From: Marinomonas sp. UCMA 3892
Lineage (GTDB): Bacteria; Pseudomonadota; Gammaproteobacteria; Pseudomonadales; Marinomonadaceae
DNA length: 44,813 nt
Assembly: GCF_012726345.1 (NCBI RefSeq)
Contig: NZ_PTXN01000026.1
Location: forward strand, 1 to 44,813
Direction of reading: 5' to 3'
Part shown: one piece after another, positions 17,437 to 26,172 of the stretch
How positions within the stretch are numbered: the stretch's first letter is position 1
Layout of the letters: the number at the start of each line of letters is the position of its first letter
Made by a program: the position numbers and the translations under genes
Notes under the pieces: model-generated
Database searches by the model: none
What the model was told of the DNA's origin: nothing
The model's input: the letters and a program-made list of their open reading frames with translations, nothing else

Positions 17437-17712
17437 GTGAAATCCGATCCTGAGTCTTTGTTAAAAAACAACGATGCACTGATTCATTCCGATGCGTTGA
17501 AAGTAAAGTCCCATGCTCAGCGCCCCCAAGAAGACTGGGTTTTACATACCCTGATGATCGAAGGCTATGATGTGCCTTTTCGTTTCAAAAGGCAGGGAAA
17601 GTACCGCACCTTGCGCGGCGCGCGCGTTAATTTAACCTACTACCCCACACAAGAAATGGTAGCCGGTATTCCTGTAGAAGTCATGAAAGTGGTGCGGGTA
17701 AAGCGAACTTAA
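17437..17712 (+). CDS. Conserved-looking small protein of unknown function (91 aa)
   Basis: I do not recognise a family. The product is small, polar and soluble, with no signal peptide or membrane segment. The C-terminal half (about residues 30-91, DWVLHTLMIEGYDVPFRF onward) looks like a compact beta-rich domain with many basic residues. The start is GTG, supported by an AAGGAAA ribosome site six bases upstream. It lies alone between the MscS-like gene and the ion channel, with room on both sides for its own promoter. Confidence 0.72.
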   Translation: MKSDPESLLKNNDALIHSDALKVKSHAQRPQEDWVLHTLMIEGYDVPFRFKRQGKYRTLRGARVNLTYYPTQEMVAGIPVEVMKVVRVKRT

Positions 17713-17831
17713 TCATCAGGCGCTACAACTTAACTCGCTTCTGCTTTTCTTCTGCATGATATGAACTTAATATGGCGCTACCTGTCTTTAATGCAGGTTT
17801 TCAAGATTGCATATTGGGTGTAGAAAAAATA

Positions 17832-18662
17832 ATGGAAGTGAGTCGTTCGGAAAATTGGTTCGCGAAGATAAAGCGTATCGAGCGTAGTGCGTGGTTTCAA
17901 GGTTTTATTATTAGCATCATTATCGTTGCCGCATTAACGGTTGGTGCAAAAACCTATTCTTTACCCTATGGCATTGATACTGCCATTAATTACTTAGACA
18001 ATTTTATTACCGTTTTCTTCTTAGCCGAGCTATCTCTGCGCTTTATCGCCTGTGATGATAAACGTCGTTTCTTTAAAGATCCTTGGAACGTTTTTGATAC
18101 GGTTATTGTGATTGGTAGCCTGGTGCCAATTTCGAATACAGAAATGATTTTGGTGGCTCGTTTGTTGCGAGTTTTCCGCGTGTTACGTTTGGTTTCTATC
18201 ATTCCTGACTTACGTTTTTTGATTAATGCCTTGATCAAAGCTATTCCGAAAATGGGCTACATTGCCTTGCTGATGTTTATCATTTTTTACATCTTCGCTG
18301 CGGTTGGCTCTATCTTTTTCCATCAGGTGAATGAGACCCTTTGGGGTGATATCGCCATCTCAATGTTGACACTGTTCCGGGTTGCCACGTTCGAAGACTG
18401 GACAGACGTGATGTACGAGACGATGGACGTTTATCCATTTAGCTGGATTTTCTACATCATCTTTATTTTCCTCACCGCATTTGTGTTTTTAAACATGATG
18501 GTGGGTGTGGTGTTGGATGTGATGACACGTGAAACGGCACAAGAAGAACACGAAAACCAAGAGAGCAACCATCAAGCGTTAGTGACTCAAATTGCCGAGT
18601 TGCAAGCTCAAGTGGCGCGCCTTGCGGATAAAATCGACGCGCAACAAGATAAAAAAGACTAA
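17832..18662 (+). CDS. Voltage-gated cation channel, NaChBac type (276 aa)
   Basis: This is a single-domain six-TM channel subunit that should assemble as a tetramer. S1-S4 lie at about 20-125. S4 carries arginines at every third position (R110, R113, R116, R119). The pore helix and filter are LTLFRVATFEDWTD, with filter T186-F-E-D-W-T-D192, then S6 (about 205-230). The C-terminal tail (about 245-270) has heptads (LVTQIAELQAQVARLADKI) that would form the four-helix coiled coil of the family. I chose ATG 17832 because it gives the normal short N-terminus before S1; ATG 17772 would add 20 residues. Sodium-selective members have LESW in the filter, so the ion preference here is open. Confidence 0.92.
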   Translation: MEVSRSENWFAKIKRIERSAWFQGFIISIIIVAALTVGAKTYSLPYGIDTAINYLDNFITVFFLAELSLRFIACDDKRRFFKDPWNVFDTVIVIGSLVPISNTEMILVARLLRVFRVLRLVSIIPDLRFLINALIKAIPKMGYIALLMFIIFYIFAAVGSIFFHQVNETLWGDIAISMLTLFRVATFEDWTDVMYETMDVYPFSWIFYIIFIFLTAFVFLNMMVGVVLDVMTRETAQEEHENQESNHQALVTQIAELQAQVARLADKIDAQQDKKD

Positions 18663-18673
18663 CTCCTGCTGAT

Positions 18674-19570
18674 CTAAACGGCTTGCTGGTTAACCTTCTT
18701 TAACCAGCGGCCACCGAATGTATTCAGCATCAAGCCTAGCAACACGATTAAAATCCCCACCCATTGCATAGTACTAACTGTTTCAGACAGCAAAATCTCT
18801 GCTGATGTTAGGCCAACAACAGGCACGCCTAAAGTTAGTGGTGCAACCGTTGCCGCTGGGTAGCGGGACAATAAATGGCTCCATAAACCGTAGCCGACGA
18901 ATGTCGCAAAGATTGACAAATAAGCCAGTGATGCAAGGGATTTGAAATTCAGTCCAATGATGTTTTGCCACATGACATCGCCGCCATCAATGAAGTAGGC
19001 GCACAGAAAGAAAGGCACAGGCGGAACCCAGCTCGACCAAACAATAAGGTTGAGGTTAGCATCGTAACCTTTTCGGCTGATGACTTTAGTAAAAATATTG
19101 CCCATTGCCCAGCTTGAGCCGGCGGCTAAGGTTAAACCAAAGCCAAGTGCAGTCATGGTGGTGTCTTCATTGTCTAATCCGATTACCGCCAAACCACCAA
19201 TCGCAATACCGATAGCAAGCACTTGATAAGGGCGTACGGTTTCTTTCAACAATAAAATAGCGAACACGAGCGTAAAAATCGCCTGAGATTGCAGCACTAA
19301 AGACGCAAGTCCAGCAGGCATACCAAATGACATCGCACTGAATAAAAACGCAAATTGCCCGAAGTTCAATGATAAGGCGTAGCCAATACACCAAAGTAGT
19401 GGTGTATTGGGGCGAGAGAAAAAGAAACAGCCAATCATACCTATGACTAGGAAGCGTAAGCCACCCAACATCATAGGTGTTAGTTCGTCCAAGCCCCAGC
19501 GCATGACGATAAAGTTAAAGCCCCACGCGACGATAATAATCAGCGCCAAAAACATATCTTTGCGAATCAT
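18674..19570 (-). CDS. eamA: EamA/DMT-family exporter, YdeD-like (298 aa)
   Basis: This is a ten-TM drug/metabolite transporter with two EamA repeats. Recall-level comparison shows strong similarity to E. coli EamA (YdeD), an O-acetylserine/cysteine exporter: GLRFLV near residue 35, FAFLFSAMSFGMPAGLASLVLQSQA, and LTLAAGSSWAMGNIFTK. The substrate is inferred only from that likeness. It is convergent with the ion-channel gene, with an 11-bp gap, and no clear terminator is seen between them. Confidence 0.88.
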   Translation of the reverse strand: MIRKDMFLALIIIVAWGFNFIVMRWGLDELTPMMLGGLRFLVIGMIGCFFFSRPNTPLLWCIGYALSLNFGQFAFLFSAMSFGMPAGLASLVLQSQAIFTLVFAILLLKETVRPYQVLAIGIAIGGLAVIGLDNEDTTMTALGFGLTLAAGSSWAMGNIFTKVISRKGYDANLNLIVWSSWVPPVPFFLCAYFIDGGDVMWQNIIGLNFKSLASLAYLSIFATFVGYGLWSHLLSRYPAATVAPLTLGVPVVGLTSAEILLSETVSTMQWVGILIVLLGLMLNTFGGRWLKKVNQQAV

Positions 19571-19780
19571 GTTGAGTCCTTAACCGTACAATAGTGAGGC
19601 AAAAAATAAGCCCACCACTTTACGTGTTTTCGATAAGTTTGCACATGGACAGATAACAAAAGAATGAAGGACACAGACTGGGAATAGTCCCTTTAATTGC
19701 AAAAGGCTCCGTATTCATTTTTCATTTCATGTATTGATAGAAGAGATAGCCCATTCTTTCACGCCGGAATATAGGCTAAA

Positions 19781-19810
19781 TTGACAAAGTTTTGAGTAAT
19801 AAACTGAATA
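19781..19810 (+). promoter_or_regulatory. Candidate sigma70 promoter of the TctD/TctE-like operon
   Basis: A consensus -35 box TTGACA (19781-19786) is followed after 18 bp by TGAATA (19805-19810) as a possible -10. It lies about 55 bp before the response-regulator start codon. The remainder of the 296-bp gap to eamA holds no gene. Confidence 0.4.
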
Positions 19811-19866
19811 TCACACACATTCAATCTGCCTTATAACAATAAAGACGTCACAAGAGCATCAGTATC

Positions 19867-20538
19867 ATGCGTATTTTAGTAGTGGAAGATGACCGTATTT
19901 TAGGCGAAGCCATTAGCCAAAGAATCAGTCGAATGGGGCATGGTCTTGATCTTGCTCAGACCGGTTTACAGGCAAATCAGATGTTGGCCTTGCAAGAATA
20001 CGATCTCATGCTACTAGATCTAAATTTGCCGGATATGACAGGCAATCAAATTTTACAAACTCTACGAAAAAAACACTCTAATACGCCGGTGATTGTGCTA
20101 ACTGCGCGTGATGGAATTAAAGATCGCATTGAGTTATTGGATTTAGGTGCAGATGACTATATGACTAAACCGGTGGACTTTGGAGAGCTTGAGGCTCGTT
20201 GTCGTGCCTTACTGCGTCGTAGCCAAGGACAAGCGCAAAACACTATAGAATATGGCAATGTCAGTTTAAATCTTCAAGCCTGTTCGGTAACCGTTGACGG
20301 TAATCTAATTGACCTAAAACAACGAGAGTTTCGTTTATTAGAGGTGTTTATCAGTCACACTGGGCGGGTTTTAAGCAAAGAGGCATTGATCGAACATATT
20401 TATAACTTTAATGAAAATCCAAACTCAAGTGTGATTGAAATCTACGTAGCACGCCTACGAAAATCCCTGCAAGACAGTGATATCAATATCAGAACCATTC
20501 GTGGTCTTGGTTATTTGTTGGAAAAACATCATGGCTAA
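19867..20538 (+). CDS. OmpR-family response regulator, TctD/QseB-like (223 aa)
   Basis: The receiver domain has the acidic pair E8/D9, phospho-acceptor D51 (LMLLDLNLPD) and switch Lys in TKPVDF. The C-terminal winged helix (about 125-220) has the SVIEIYVARLRKSL recognition region. The gene overlaps the kinase by 8 bp. Its likely target is the TRAP transporter operon at 23177, where an 11-bp tandem repeat resembles an OmpR-type operator; this is inferred. Confidence 0.94.
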   Translation: MRILVVEDDRILGEAISQRISRMGHGLDLAQTGLQANQMLALQEYDLMLLDLNLPDMTGNQILQTLRKKHSNTPVIVLTARDGIKDRIELLDLGADDYMTKPVDFGELEARCRALLRRSQGQAQNTIEYGNVSLNLQACSVTVDGNLIDLKQREFRLLEVFISHTGRVLSKEALIEHIYNFNENPNSSVIEIYVARLRKSLQDSDINIRTIRGLGYLLEKHHG

Positions 20539-21961
20539 GGCGACCACGTCGATTCGTCGGCAATTGATCCTAATGGTTGCGACGGTGCTGATCGTCATTA
20601 ACGTAGTGGCTCTTTGGAGCGCACATATCTACGCGAATAGAGCGGCAAAAGAGTCTTATGACCGACTTTTATATGGTTCAGCTTTACAGATGGCCGAAAA
20701 CATTAATATTTTGGATTCGAAGTTTTTTATCGATTTGCCCGTTTCCGCTTTTGAAACCTTGGCATTGTCTACCTCTGATCGTGCCTTCTATTCTATTATT
20801 AATGGTCAATATCGGGTGCTGACAGGTTATAAAGATCTCCCCAATATTCCGTTTACCCAGTTACTTCAACAATCCAGCGAAAAAGAAAAATTTATTCCTA
20901 TTTATTATGAAGCCATGTATCGCGGTGAGACGGTGCGTTTTGTTGCGTTGGGAAAACGCTTGCTAGAAGCGGATAGTGTGAACGATGTTTTTATTATTGT
21001 CGGGCAAACATTGGACGCACGACGCGCAGCCGCGACTGAAATCAGCCAAATGGCATTGCAGTTTGTTACCTTGTTTTTCTTTATTACCTTGCTCCTATTG
21101 CTCTTTGTTATTTGGCGGGTATTACAGCCTTTACAAGCTATCAAACAAGCCATCACCGAACGTTCACCCCAAGAGTTATCACCTTTAGAAGCCGATGTAC
21201 CCAGCGAAATAGCGCCTTTATTAAAGAGCATTAATTATTTTATGGCTCAGTTGGATAATACATTAAGCCGTTTAAAACGCTTCACTGCAGAAGCCGCCCA
21301 TCAGATACGAACACCTTTGGCTGGTCTGAATTCACAGGCGCAAAACGCTCTAGATGAAACCGATGAAGTGTTACGTCAAAAGCAACTACAGCATATTTTA
21401 GAAAGCAGTAATGTATTGACCAACACAGTCAACCAACTTCTTAGTCGCGCTACGTTGACTCATCGTTATCAGAGTCATCCTTTTAGTCCGGTGTCTTTGG
21501 ATCATGTGATCAAAGAGACTTGTCGCGAGCTGGTGGTTTGGGCACTAGAGCAACAGGTTGAAATTGAATATTTAGGAGACATCCAAGTTACTATTAATGG
21601 TGATGAATTCGCTCTAAAGCAGATGCTACAAAATATTATCGAAAATGCCATTAAATACAGCCCAAAGGGCAGCGTTGTTGAAGTTGAGCTAATGGTGATT
21701 GATGAGCTATCTGAGACTTCAGTTGTGTTACAAATTCGAGATCAAGGTATTGGCGTTCCTGACCAGGATAAAGAGCATATTTTTGAGTATTTTTATCGTA
21801 GTCCAGAAAACTTTACCTCTGGTTCTGGGATTGGATTATCCATTGCCAAAGAAGTCGCAGAGCATCATGACGCCAGATTCCATTTAAAAGACAACCAGCC
21901 AACCGGATTGATTGTGGAAGTTATTTTTCCCCAACGAAAAGGGCTGTCGTATGAAAGTTAG
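20531..21961 (+). CDS. Sensor histidine kinase, TctE-like (476 aa)
   Basis: This is an inner-membrane kinase with TM1 (about 12-32), a periplasmic domain of about 140 residues resembling 2CSK_N (FYSIINGQYRVLTGY), TM2 (about 178-198), a HAMP-like linker, HisKA with H257 (AEAAHQIRTPLAG), and HATPase with N, G1 (DQGIGVPD) and G2 (GSGIGLSIAKEV) boxes. I start it at ATG 20531, overlapping the regulator stop by 8 bp; a longer in-frame ORF from 20477 would lie inside the regulator. The 3' end overlaps the binding-protein gene by 11 bp, so all three are one translational unit. Confidence 0.94.
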   Translation: MAKATTSIRRQLILMVATVLIVINVVALWSAHIYANRAAKESYDRLLYGSALQMAENINILDSKFFIDLPVSAFETLALSTSDRAFYSIINGQYRVLTGYKDLPNIPFTQLLQQSSEKEKFIPIYYEAMYRGETVRFVALGKRLLEADSVNDVFIIVGQTLDARRAAATEISQMALQFVTLFFFITLLLLLFVIWRVLQPLQAIKQAITERSPQELSPLEADVPSEIAPLLKSINYFMAQLDNTLSRLKRFTAEAAHQIRTPLAGLNSQAQNALDETDEVLRQKQLQHILESSNVLTNTVNQLLSRATLTHRYQSHPFSPVSLDHVIKETCRELVVWALEQQVEIEYLGDIQVTINGDEFALKQMLQNIIENAIKYSPKGSVVEVELMVIDELSETSVVLQIRDQGIGVPDQDKEHIFEYFYRSPENFTSGSGIGLSIAKEVAEHHDARFHLKDNQPTGLIVEVIFPQRKGLSYES

Positions 21962-23060
21962 TTACGTGCTGGTAATTTGTTTCATCTTGGTGAGTCGCAT
22001 GGTATTTGCTGATGCGGCGCAACAAATTACATATATTACTTTTCCAAGTTTGAATAAACCGCCAAAGTATCAAGAAGATGTACTGGCTATTTATGGCGCT
22101 ATCAATCATCAGGCGATCTCGCCTTTGTTTAAGGCATATCAAGAAAAATACCCGCATGTAGCAATTCATTATACCGAATCGAATACTCGTCATTTATACG
22201 AGCAATTTATATCGCAGCCTAATATGAGGCCTGATGTGATGCTTAGCCCCGCGATGGATCTTCAATTTAAATTGGCGAACGATGGTTACGCATTGGCTTA
22301 TGATTCGCCAGAGCTTAGCAATGTCCCCAAGGATTCACATTGGCGAAATGAGCTGTTTGGTTTTACCTACGAACCTATCGTGACGGCGCTAAATAGCGAT
22401 ATTTTGGTGGGAGAGGCTTCGCCGCTGAGTCGCGAGCAGTTATTGAATTTGATTCGTAGTAAGAATCACCTTTTGGACGATAAAATCGGCTTATTTGATA
22501 TTCAACAGTCAGGTTTAGGTTATTTGGCGTGGGCTTATGATGGACAACAATCTCGCAGTTATGGGCGATTGTTAGAAGCTTTTGGTACGCATCAAGCTCG
22601 GCTTTATACAGATACTTCGTCGATGCTTAATGCGCTATTAAAAGGTCAGATATTTATCGCCTATAATCTTGTTGGTGCTTATTCATATCAGTGGTCAAAA
22701 AAGTATGCATGGATAAAAACCATCATGCCGACGGATTATACGACAATCATTATGCGCACGGCGTTTATTCCTCGTGATGCTCAACAGCCGACATTAGCGA
22801 AGCGTTTTATCGATCTTTTGTTGTCCCCAGAAGGGCAGCATATTCTTGCGAATCAATCTGGGATTACGCCAATTAGTACCAAGGTAAAAGGTCCATATAG
22901 TCGTGATGAGTTGAGTAAGTTACCGCATGGAATCTTTCGCCCAATTCCTCTAGGACTTGAATTACTTATCCAGACAGATGATGCCAAAAAACAGCTCATT
23001 TATCGTGAGTGGGATAATGCTATGTTTATTATTTCTAACGATTCTTCGTCAATACCATAG
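21951..23060 (+). CDS. Periplasmic binding protein fused in operon to the kinase (369 aa)
   Basis: This is an extracellular solute-binding protein of the ABC-iron/PgtC-like type (SBP_bac family). A signal peptide of about 20 residues ends near FADA. The mature part has AIYGAINHQAISPLFKAYQEKYP, then a ligand-cleft segment, and a late AKRFIDLLLSPEGQHILANQSG helix typical of the fold. No ABC permease or ATPase is nearby. It overlaps the kinase by 11 bp. PgtC is a comparable binding-protein-like regulator in the Salmonella phosphoglycerate system, so a signalling role is more likely than transport. The ligand is unknown. Confidence 0.87.
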   Translation: MKVSYVLVICFILVSRMVFADAAQQITYITFPSLNKPPKYQEDVLAIYGAINHQAISPLFKAYQEKYPHVAIHYTESNTRHLYEQFISQPNMRPDVMLSPAMDLQFKLANDGYALAYDSPELSNVPKDSHWRNELFGFTYEPIVTALNSDILVGEASPLSREQLLNLIRSKNHLLDDKIGLFDIQQSGLGYLAWAYDGQQSRSYGRLLEAFGTHQARLYTDTSSMLNALLKGQIFIAYNLVGAYSYQWSKKYAWIKTIMPTDYTTIIMRTAFIPRDAQQPTLAKRFIDLLLSPEGQHILANQSGITPISTKVKGPYSRDELSKLPHGIFRPIPLGLELLIQTDDAKKQLIYREWDNAMFIISNDSSSIP

Positions 23061-23088
23061 ATTTGATTTTTATGGGTTGTTAAAGCCC

Positions 23089-23110
23089 CATGAAAGGTTC
23101 ATGAAAGGTT
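23089..23110 (+). promoter_or_regulatory. Tandem 11-bp operator candidate upstream of the TRAP operon
   Basis: CATGAAAGGTT occurs twice, directly adjacent, at 23089-23099 and 23100-23110. An 11-bp period puts both copies on one DNA face, which is the pattern bound by dimers of OmpR-family regulators. It lies 67 bp before the TAXI binding-protein start and after the kinase-binding-protein operon, so the TctD-like regulator is the obvious candidate ligand. Confidence 0.6.
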
Positions 23111-23176
23111 TCCTCGCTAAAGTGTTCTAAGTGCTTTTGAAGGTACTACCAAAACAAAAATAAGTTGGAGAATACT

Positions 23177-24115
23177 ATGTTTAAAAAACTGCTTATAGCG
23201 AGCGCTTTATGTGCGACCTTAGTAAATAGCCCTTTACAAGCTGCTGAGCGCGTATCCATTGGTACCGGCGGAACTGGTGGCTTGTTTTATGTGATTGGCG
23301 CGGGTATTTCTGAAACACTCAACAAGTATATGGATAACACCACAGCACGAGCTGAAGTAACTGGTGCGTCCGTTGAAAACAATCACCGAGTTGCAGCGGG
23401 TCAAATGACGCTAGGGCTTTCATCATCTTCTACACTGTTTGAAGCTAAGAATGGCGAAGGCCCATTTAAAGTAAGTGGGCCATTGGATGTTGCCGGTATT
23501 GCCTATTTATATCCAGCTGTATTGCAAGTTGCGACGATTTCCGGAAATGGTGTTGACTCTTTTGAACAGTTAAAAGGCAAGCGTGTCAGCATGGGACCTC
23601 CAGGCAGTAATGCTGCTGTATTAGCAACTCGCCTGTTGCAAGAATACGGTGTCTTTGACGATATCACACCACGTTTTCTTTCATACAATGAAGGTGTAAA
23701 AGCACTGGTGAACGGTCAAGTTGACGCTACAGTGGTTTTGGCTGGTGCACCGACTTCCTCTTTGATTGACCTAGATTCACAGACCGATATGAAGCTTTTG
23801 TCTGCCAGTATTGAGAAACTAGATAGTTTGATTCAGAAATATCCTTTCTACCAAGCTTTCTCTTTGCCAGCAGGCACTTATCCTGATCAGAGCAAACAAG
23901 TCTTGATGATTAATGATCCAGCGATTTTGTTTACGAGCGGTAAAGAAGATCAGAGCAAAATTTATAACATCACCAAAACTATTTTTTCTCATCTAGATGA
24001 ACTAGGTCAAATTCACCCGCAGGCAAAAGCAATTTCGCTAGAAACGGCGAAACGTACTCCTATTGCTTTGCACCCAGGTGCGAAAAAATATTATGACGAA
24101 GTAAACGGAAAATAG
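23177..24115 (+). CDS. TRAP transporter TAXI-family solute-binding protein (312 aa)
   Basis: This is a periplasmic receptor of the TAXI type (NMT1-like fold). A signal peptide of about 23 residues ends at LQAAE. The mature start VSIGTGGTGGLFYVIGAGISETLNKY and the GKRVSMGPPGSNAAVLATRLL block are hallmarks. I start it at ATG 23177; TTGGAG at 23165-23170 is its ribosome site. It delivers substrate, usually a carboxylate such as glutamate or another organic acid, to the fused permease 10 bp downstream. The particular substrate is unknown. Confidence 0.93.
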   Translation: MFKKLLIASALCATLVNSPLQAAERVSIGTGGTGGLFYVIGAGISETLNKYMDNTTARAEVTGASVENNHRVAAGQMTLGLSSSSTLFEAKNGEGPFKVSGPLDVAGIAYLYPAVLQVATISGNGVDSFEQLKGKRVSMGPPGSNAAVLATRLLQEYGVFDDITPRFLSYNEGVKALVNGQVDATVVLAGAPTSSLIDLDSQTDMKLLSASIEKLDSLIQKYPFYQAFSLPAGTYPDQSKQVLMINDPAILFTSGKEDQSKIYNITKTIFSHLDELGQIHPQAKAISLETAKRTPIALHPGAKKYYDEVNGK

Positions 24116-24125
24116 GAGCGTCATT

Positions 24126-26075
24126 ATGTTGAACTCAGGTTCCAGCAATGGCTTTCAAAGCTTGCTCCTTGAATCAAAATTCGCTGGTGGCAAGGAACGT
24201 CTAGCAGTCTCTTTATTGTTTAGTGTGATCGCCGCTGGAATCGCCGGTCTTGTACTTTATGGCGCGTATTATGGCGGCATTACCGCGTTGCTATTGAGAT
24301 CGTCGTTTTTCTCTTTAGTCGCAGCGGCTGCCATGCTGTTTTATGCGCTGAGATACAAAAGTGTCGTGGGTCGTGGAGCGTTTTATCTATTGGCTTTATT
24401 AGCGTTAATTCCAGGACCTTATTTGTGGCATTACTACATTGACATTGTTATGCGTGGTGCTATGTCGGTTGAGCAAGATAGGTTGATCTTTATTGCTCTC
24501 ATTGTGGTGGTGTTTGTTTTTGTTCGTATCGCGGTAGGCTGGGCATTGATTACCTTAATGGCCCTCGCTTTCCTTTACGCGTACTTTGGCTATTTGATCC
24601 CCGGTAAATATGGTCATGGCGGTTATGACATAAGCCGTTTTACCTCAACCCTGATGTTATCAACTGAAGGAGTTTATGGTGTGCCCATGGGCGTCGCCGT
24701 TGAATATATTTTCCTATTTGGTTTGTTTGGTGCCATCTTAACTAAGATTGGGACAGGCGAAGTGTTTGTTGATTTGGCCCGTGGTTTGACGGGGCGCGTG
24801 CAAGGTGGTCCTGGATTGTCTGCCGCTTTGTCTAGTGCATTGCTTGGTTCGCTTAACGGCAGTGCTGTCGCAAACGTGGTGACCACAGGTACCTTTACCA
24901 TTCCATTAATGAAACGTGTTGGTTACAGCGCAAAATTGGCTGGTGCGATTGAAGCCGCCGCGTCTTCCGCTGGACAAATTATGCCGCCAGTTATGGGTGC
25001 AGCTGCTTTCTTGATGGCGGAAATGATTGGGATTCCTTATGCTGAAGTGGCAATGGCGGCCTTGGTTCCCGCGCTTTTGTATATTTTAGCCTTGATGATT
25101 TCGGTTCGCCTTGAGGCAGGACGTCTTAACTTAGCAAGGGACACAGAAGCTGGCTTACAGTTGTTACTAAGAACTCTGAGAACGAAGAGCTATCTTCTGC
25201 TTCCATTGGTGGTTTTGATCGGCCTGATGATTTCAGGCAAGTCACCAACTCAAGCCGCTGTTATGGGTATTCTAGCTGGTTTGTTAGTTTGTCCTTGGAA
25301 AAAAGCCACTCGTATAAATCCGCTAGATATTATAGCTGCTTGTAAAGAGACATTGTCTTCAACCTTACCAATCGTTGCAGCTGTGGCGGCGGCAGGCGTG
25401 ATTATCGGGATATTGAATTTAACCGGTATGGGCTTGATGTTGTCTGGTTTGATCATTGAACTGGGCGATGGCAATTTGTGGGCTGTCTTGTTGCTCACTG
25501 CGTTGGCGTCTTTTGTCTTAGGTATGGGGTTACCGACATCAGCGGCGTATTTATTGCTCGCGGTATTGGTTGCTCCGGCGATGACACAGTTAGGTATGGA
25601 AACCTTGTCGGCGCATATGTTTATTTTTTACTTTGGTTTGGTATCAGCTATTACTCCTCCTGTCGCATTGGCTGCTTACGCTGCTTCTACTATTTCCGGA
25701 GCAGATCCTAATGAGACGGCGATTGAGTCTATGCGTTTGGGTTTTGTAAAACTCTTAGTGCCGTTCTTGTTCGTCACTATGCCTGGTATTTTGTTAATCG
25801 GAACTACAGCCAGTGTTATTGCCGCGATCTCGTTTGCGACCTTGGCAACTGCATCAATGAGCATAGGCTTTTCTGGTTGGTTACGTGAGAATTTATCTTG
25901 GCCTACTCGTTTGGCCTATGTGGTCGCAGCGGTATTAATTGCTTGGCCTGCAGCGGCTACGGACACGTCTATTGCTGTGTTGGGCGCTCGTGTTATCGGT
26001 ATTGTGCTGTTTGCTGGATTGCTGTTCAGGGCAGGCATTCAATCAACCCCCAATAGCATGAAGGCTGAAACATAA
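24126..26075 (+). CDS. TRAP transporter fused 4TM/12TM permease (649 aa)
   Basis: This is an inner-membrane secondary transporter in which the small (DctQ-like) and large (DctM-like) subunits are fused, as usual for TAXI systems. The N-terminal third has about five hydrophobic helices. The DctM-type part follows, with GSLNGSAVANVVTTGTFTIPLMKRVGY, AASSAGQIMPPVMGAAAFLM and VLGMGLPTSAAYLL, and the FGLVSAITPPVALAAYAA segment. Together with the upstream TAXI protein it makes a complete transporter. A bidirectional terminator follows. Confidence 0.94.
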   Translation: MLNSGSSNGFQSLLLESKFAGGKERLAVSLLFSVIAAGIAGLVLYGAYYGGITALLLRSSFFSLVAAAAMLFYALRYKSVVGRGAFYLLALLALIPGPYLWHYYIDIVMRGAMSVEQDRLIFIALIVVVFVFVRIAVGWALITLMALAFLYAYFGYLIPGKYGHGGYDISRFTSTLMLSTEGVYGVPMGVAVEYIFLFGLFGAILTKIGTGEVFVDLARGLTGRVQGGPGLSAALSSALLGSLNGSAVANVVTTGTFTIPLMKRVGYSAKLAGAIEAAASSAGQIMPPVMGAAAFLMAEMIGIPYAEVAMAALVPALLYILALMISVRLEAGRLNLARDTEAGLQLLLRTLRTKSYLLLPLVVLIGLMISGKSPTQAAVMGILAGLLVCPWKKATRINPLDIIAACKETLSSTLPIVAAVAAAGVIIGILNLTGMGLMLSGLIIELGDGNLWAVLLLTALASFVLGMGLPTSAAYLLLAVLVAPAMTQLGMETLSAHMFIFYFGLVSAITPPVALAAYAASTISGADPNETAIESMRLGFVKLLVPFLFVTMPGILLIGTTASVIAAISFATLATASMSIGFSGWLRENLSWPTRLAYVVAAVLIAWPAAATDTSIAVLGARVIGIVLFAGLLFRAGIQSTPNSMKAET

Positions 26076-26104
26076 TAGTCTAGAAAATCAAACAACCGAT
26101 ACTA

Positions 26105-26140
26105 AAAAGCGCACATTTCGATAAATGAAATGCGCGCTTT
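26105..26140. terminator. Bidirectional terminator between TRAP and cio operons
   Basis: Arms AAAGCGCACATTTC and GAAATGCGCGCTTT (one mismatch) enclose a short loop. They have A/T tracts on both sides. It can end both the + strand TRAP transcript and the - strand oxidase transcript. Confidence 0.75.
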
Positions 26141-26172
26141 ATGTTATCAATTTTCTTAGTAACTATGGTTTT

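Noticed and set aside
18684..18708. Inverted repeat GCTGGTTAA / TTAACCAGC near the eamA 3' end
   Set aside because: It is inside the coding sequence and lacks a T-run in either direction, so it is not called a terminator.
19167..19394. ORF antisense-frame shadow inside eamA
   Set aside because: A different frame of the same strand as eamA, without start signal; the eamA frame has clear family motifs.
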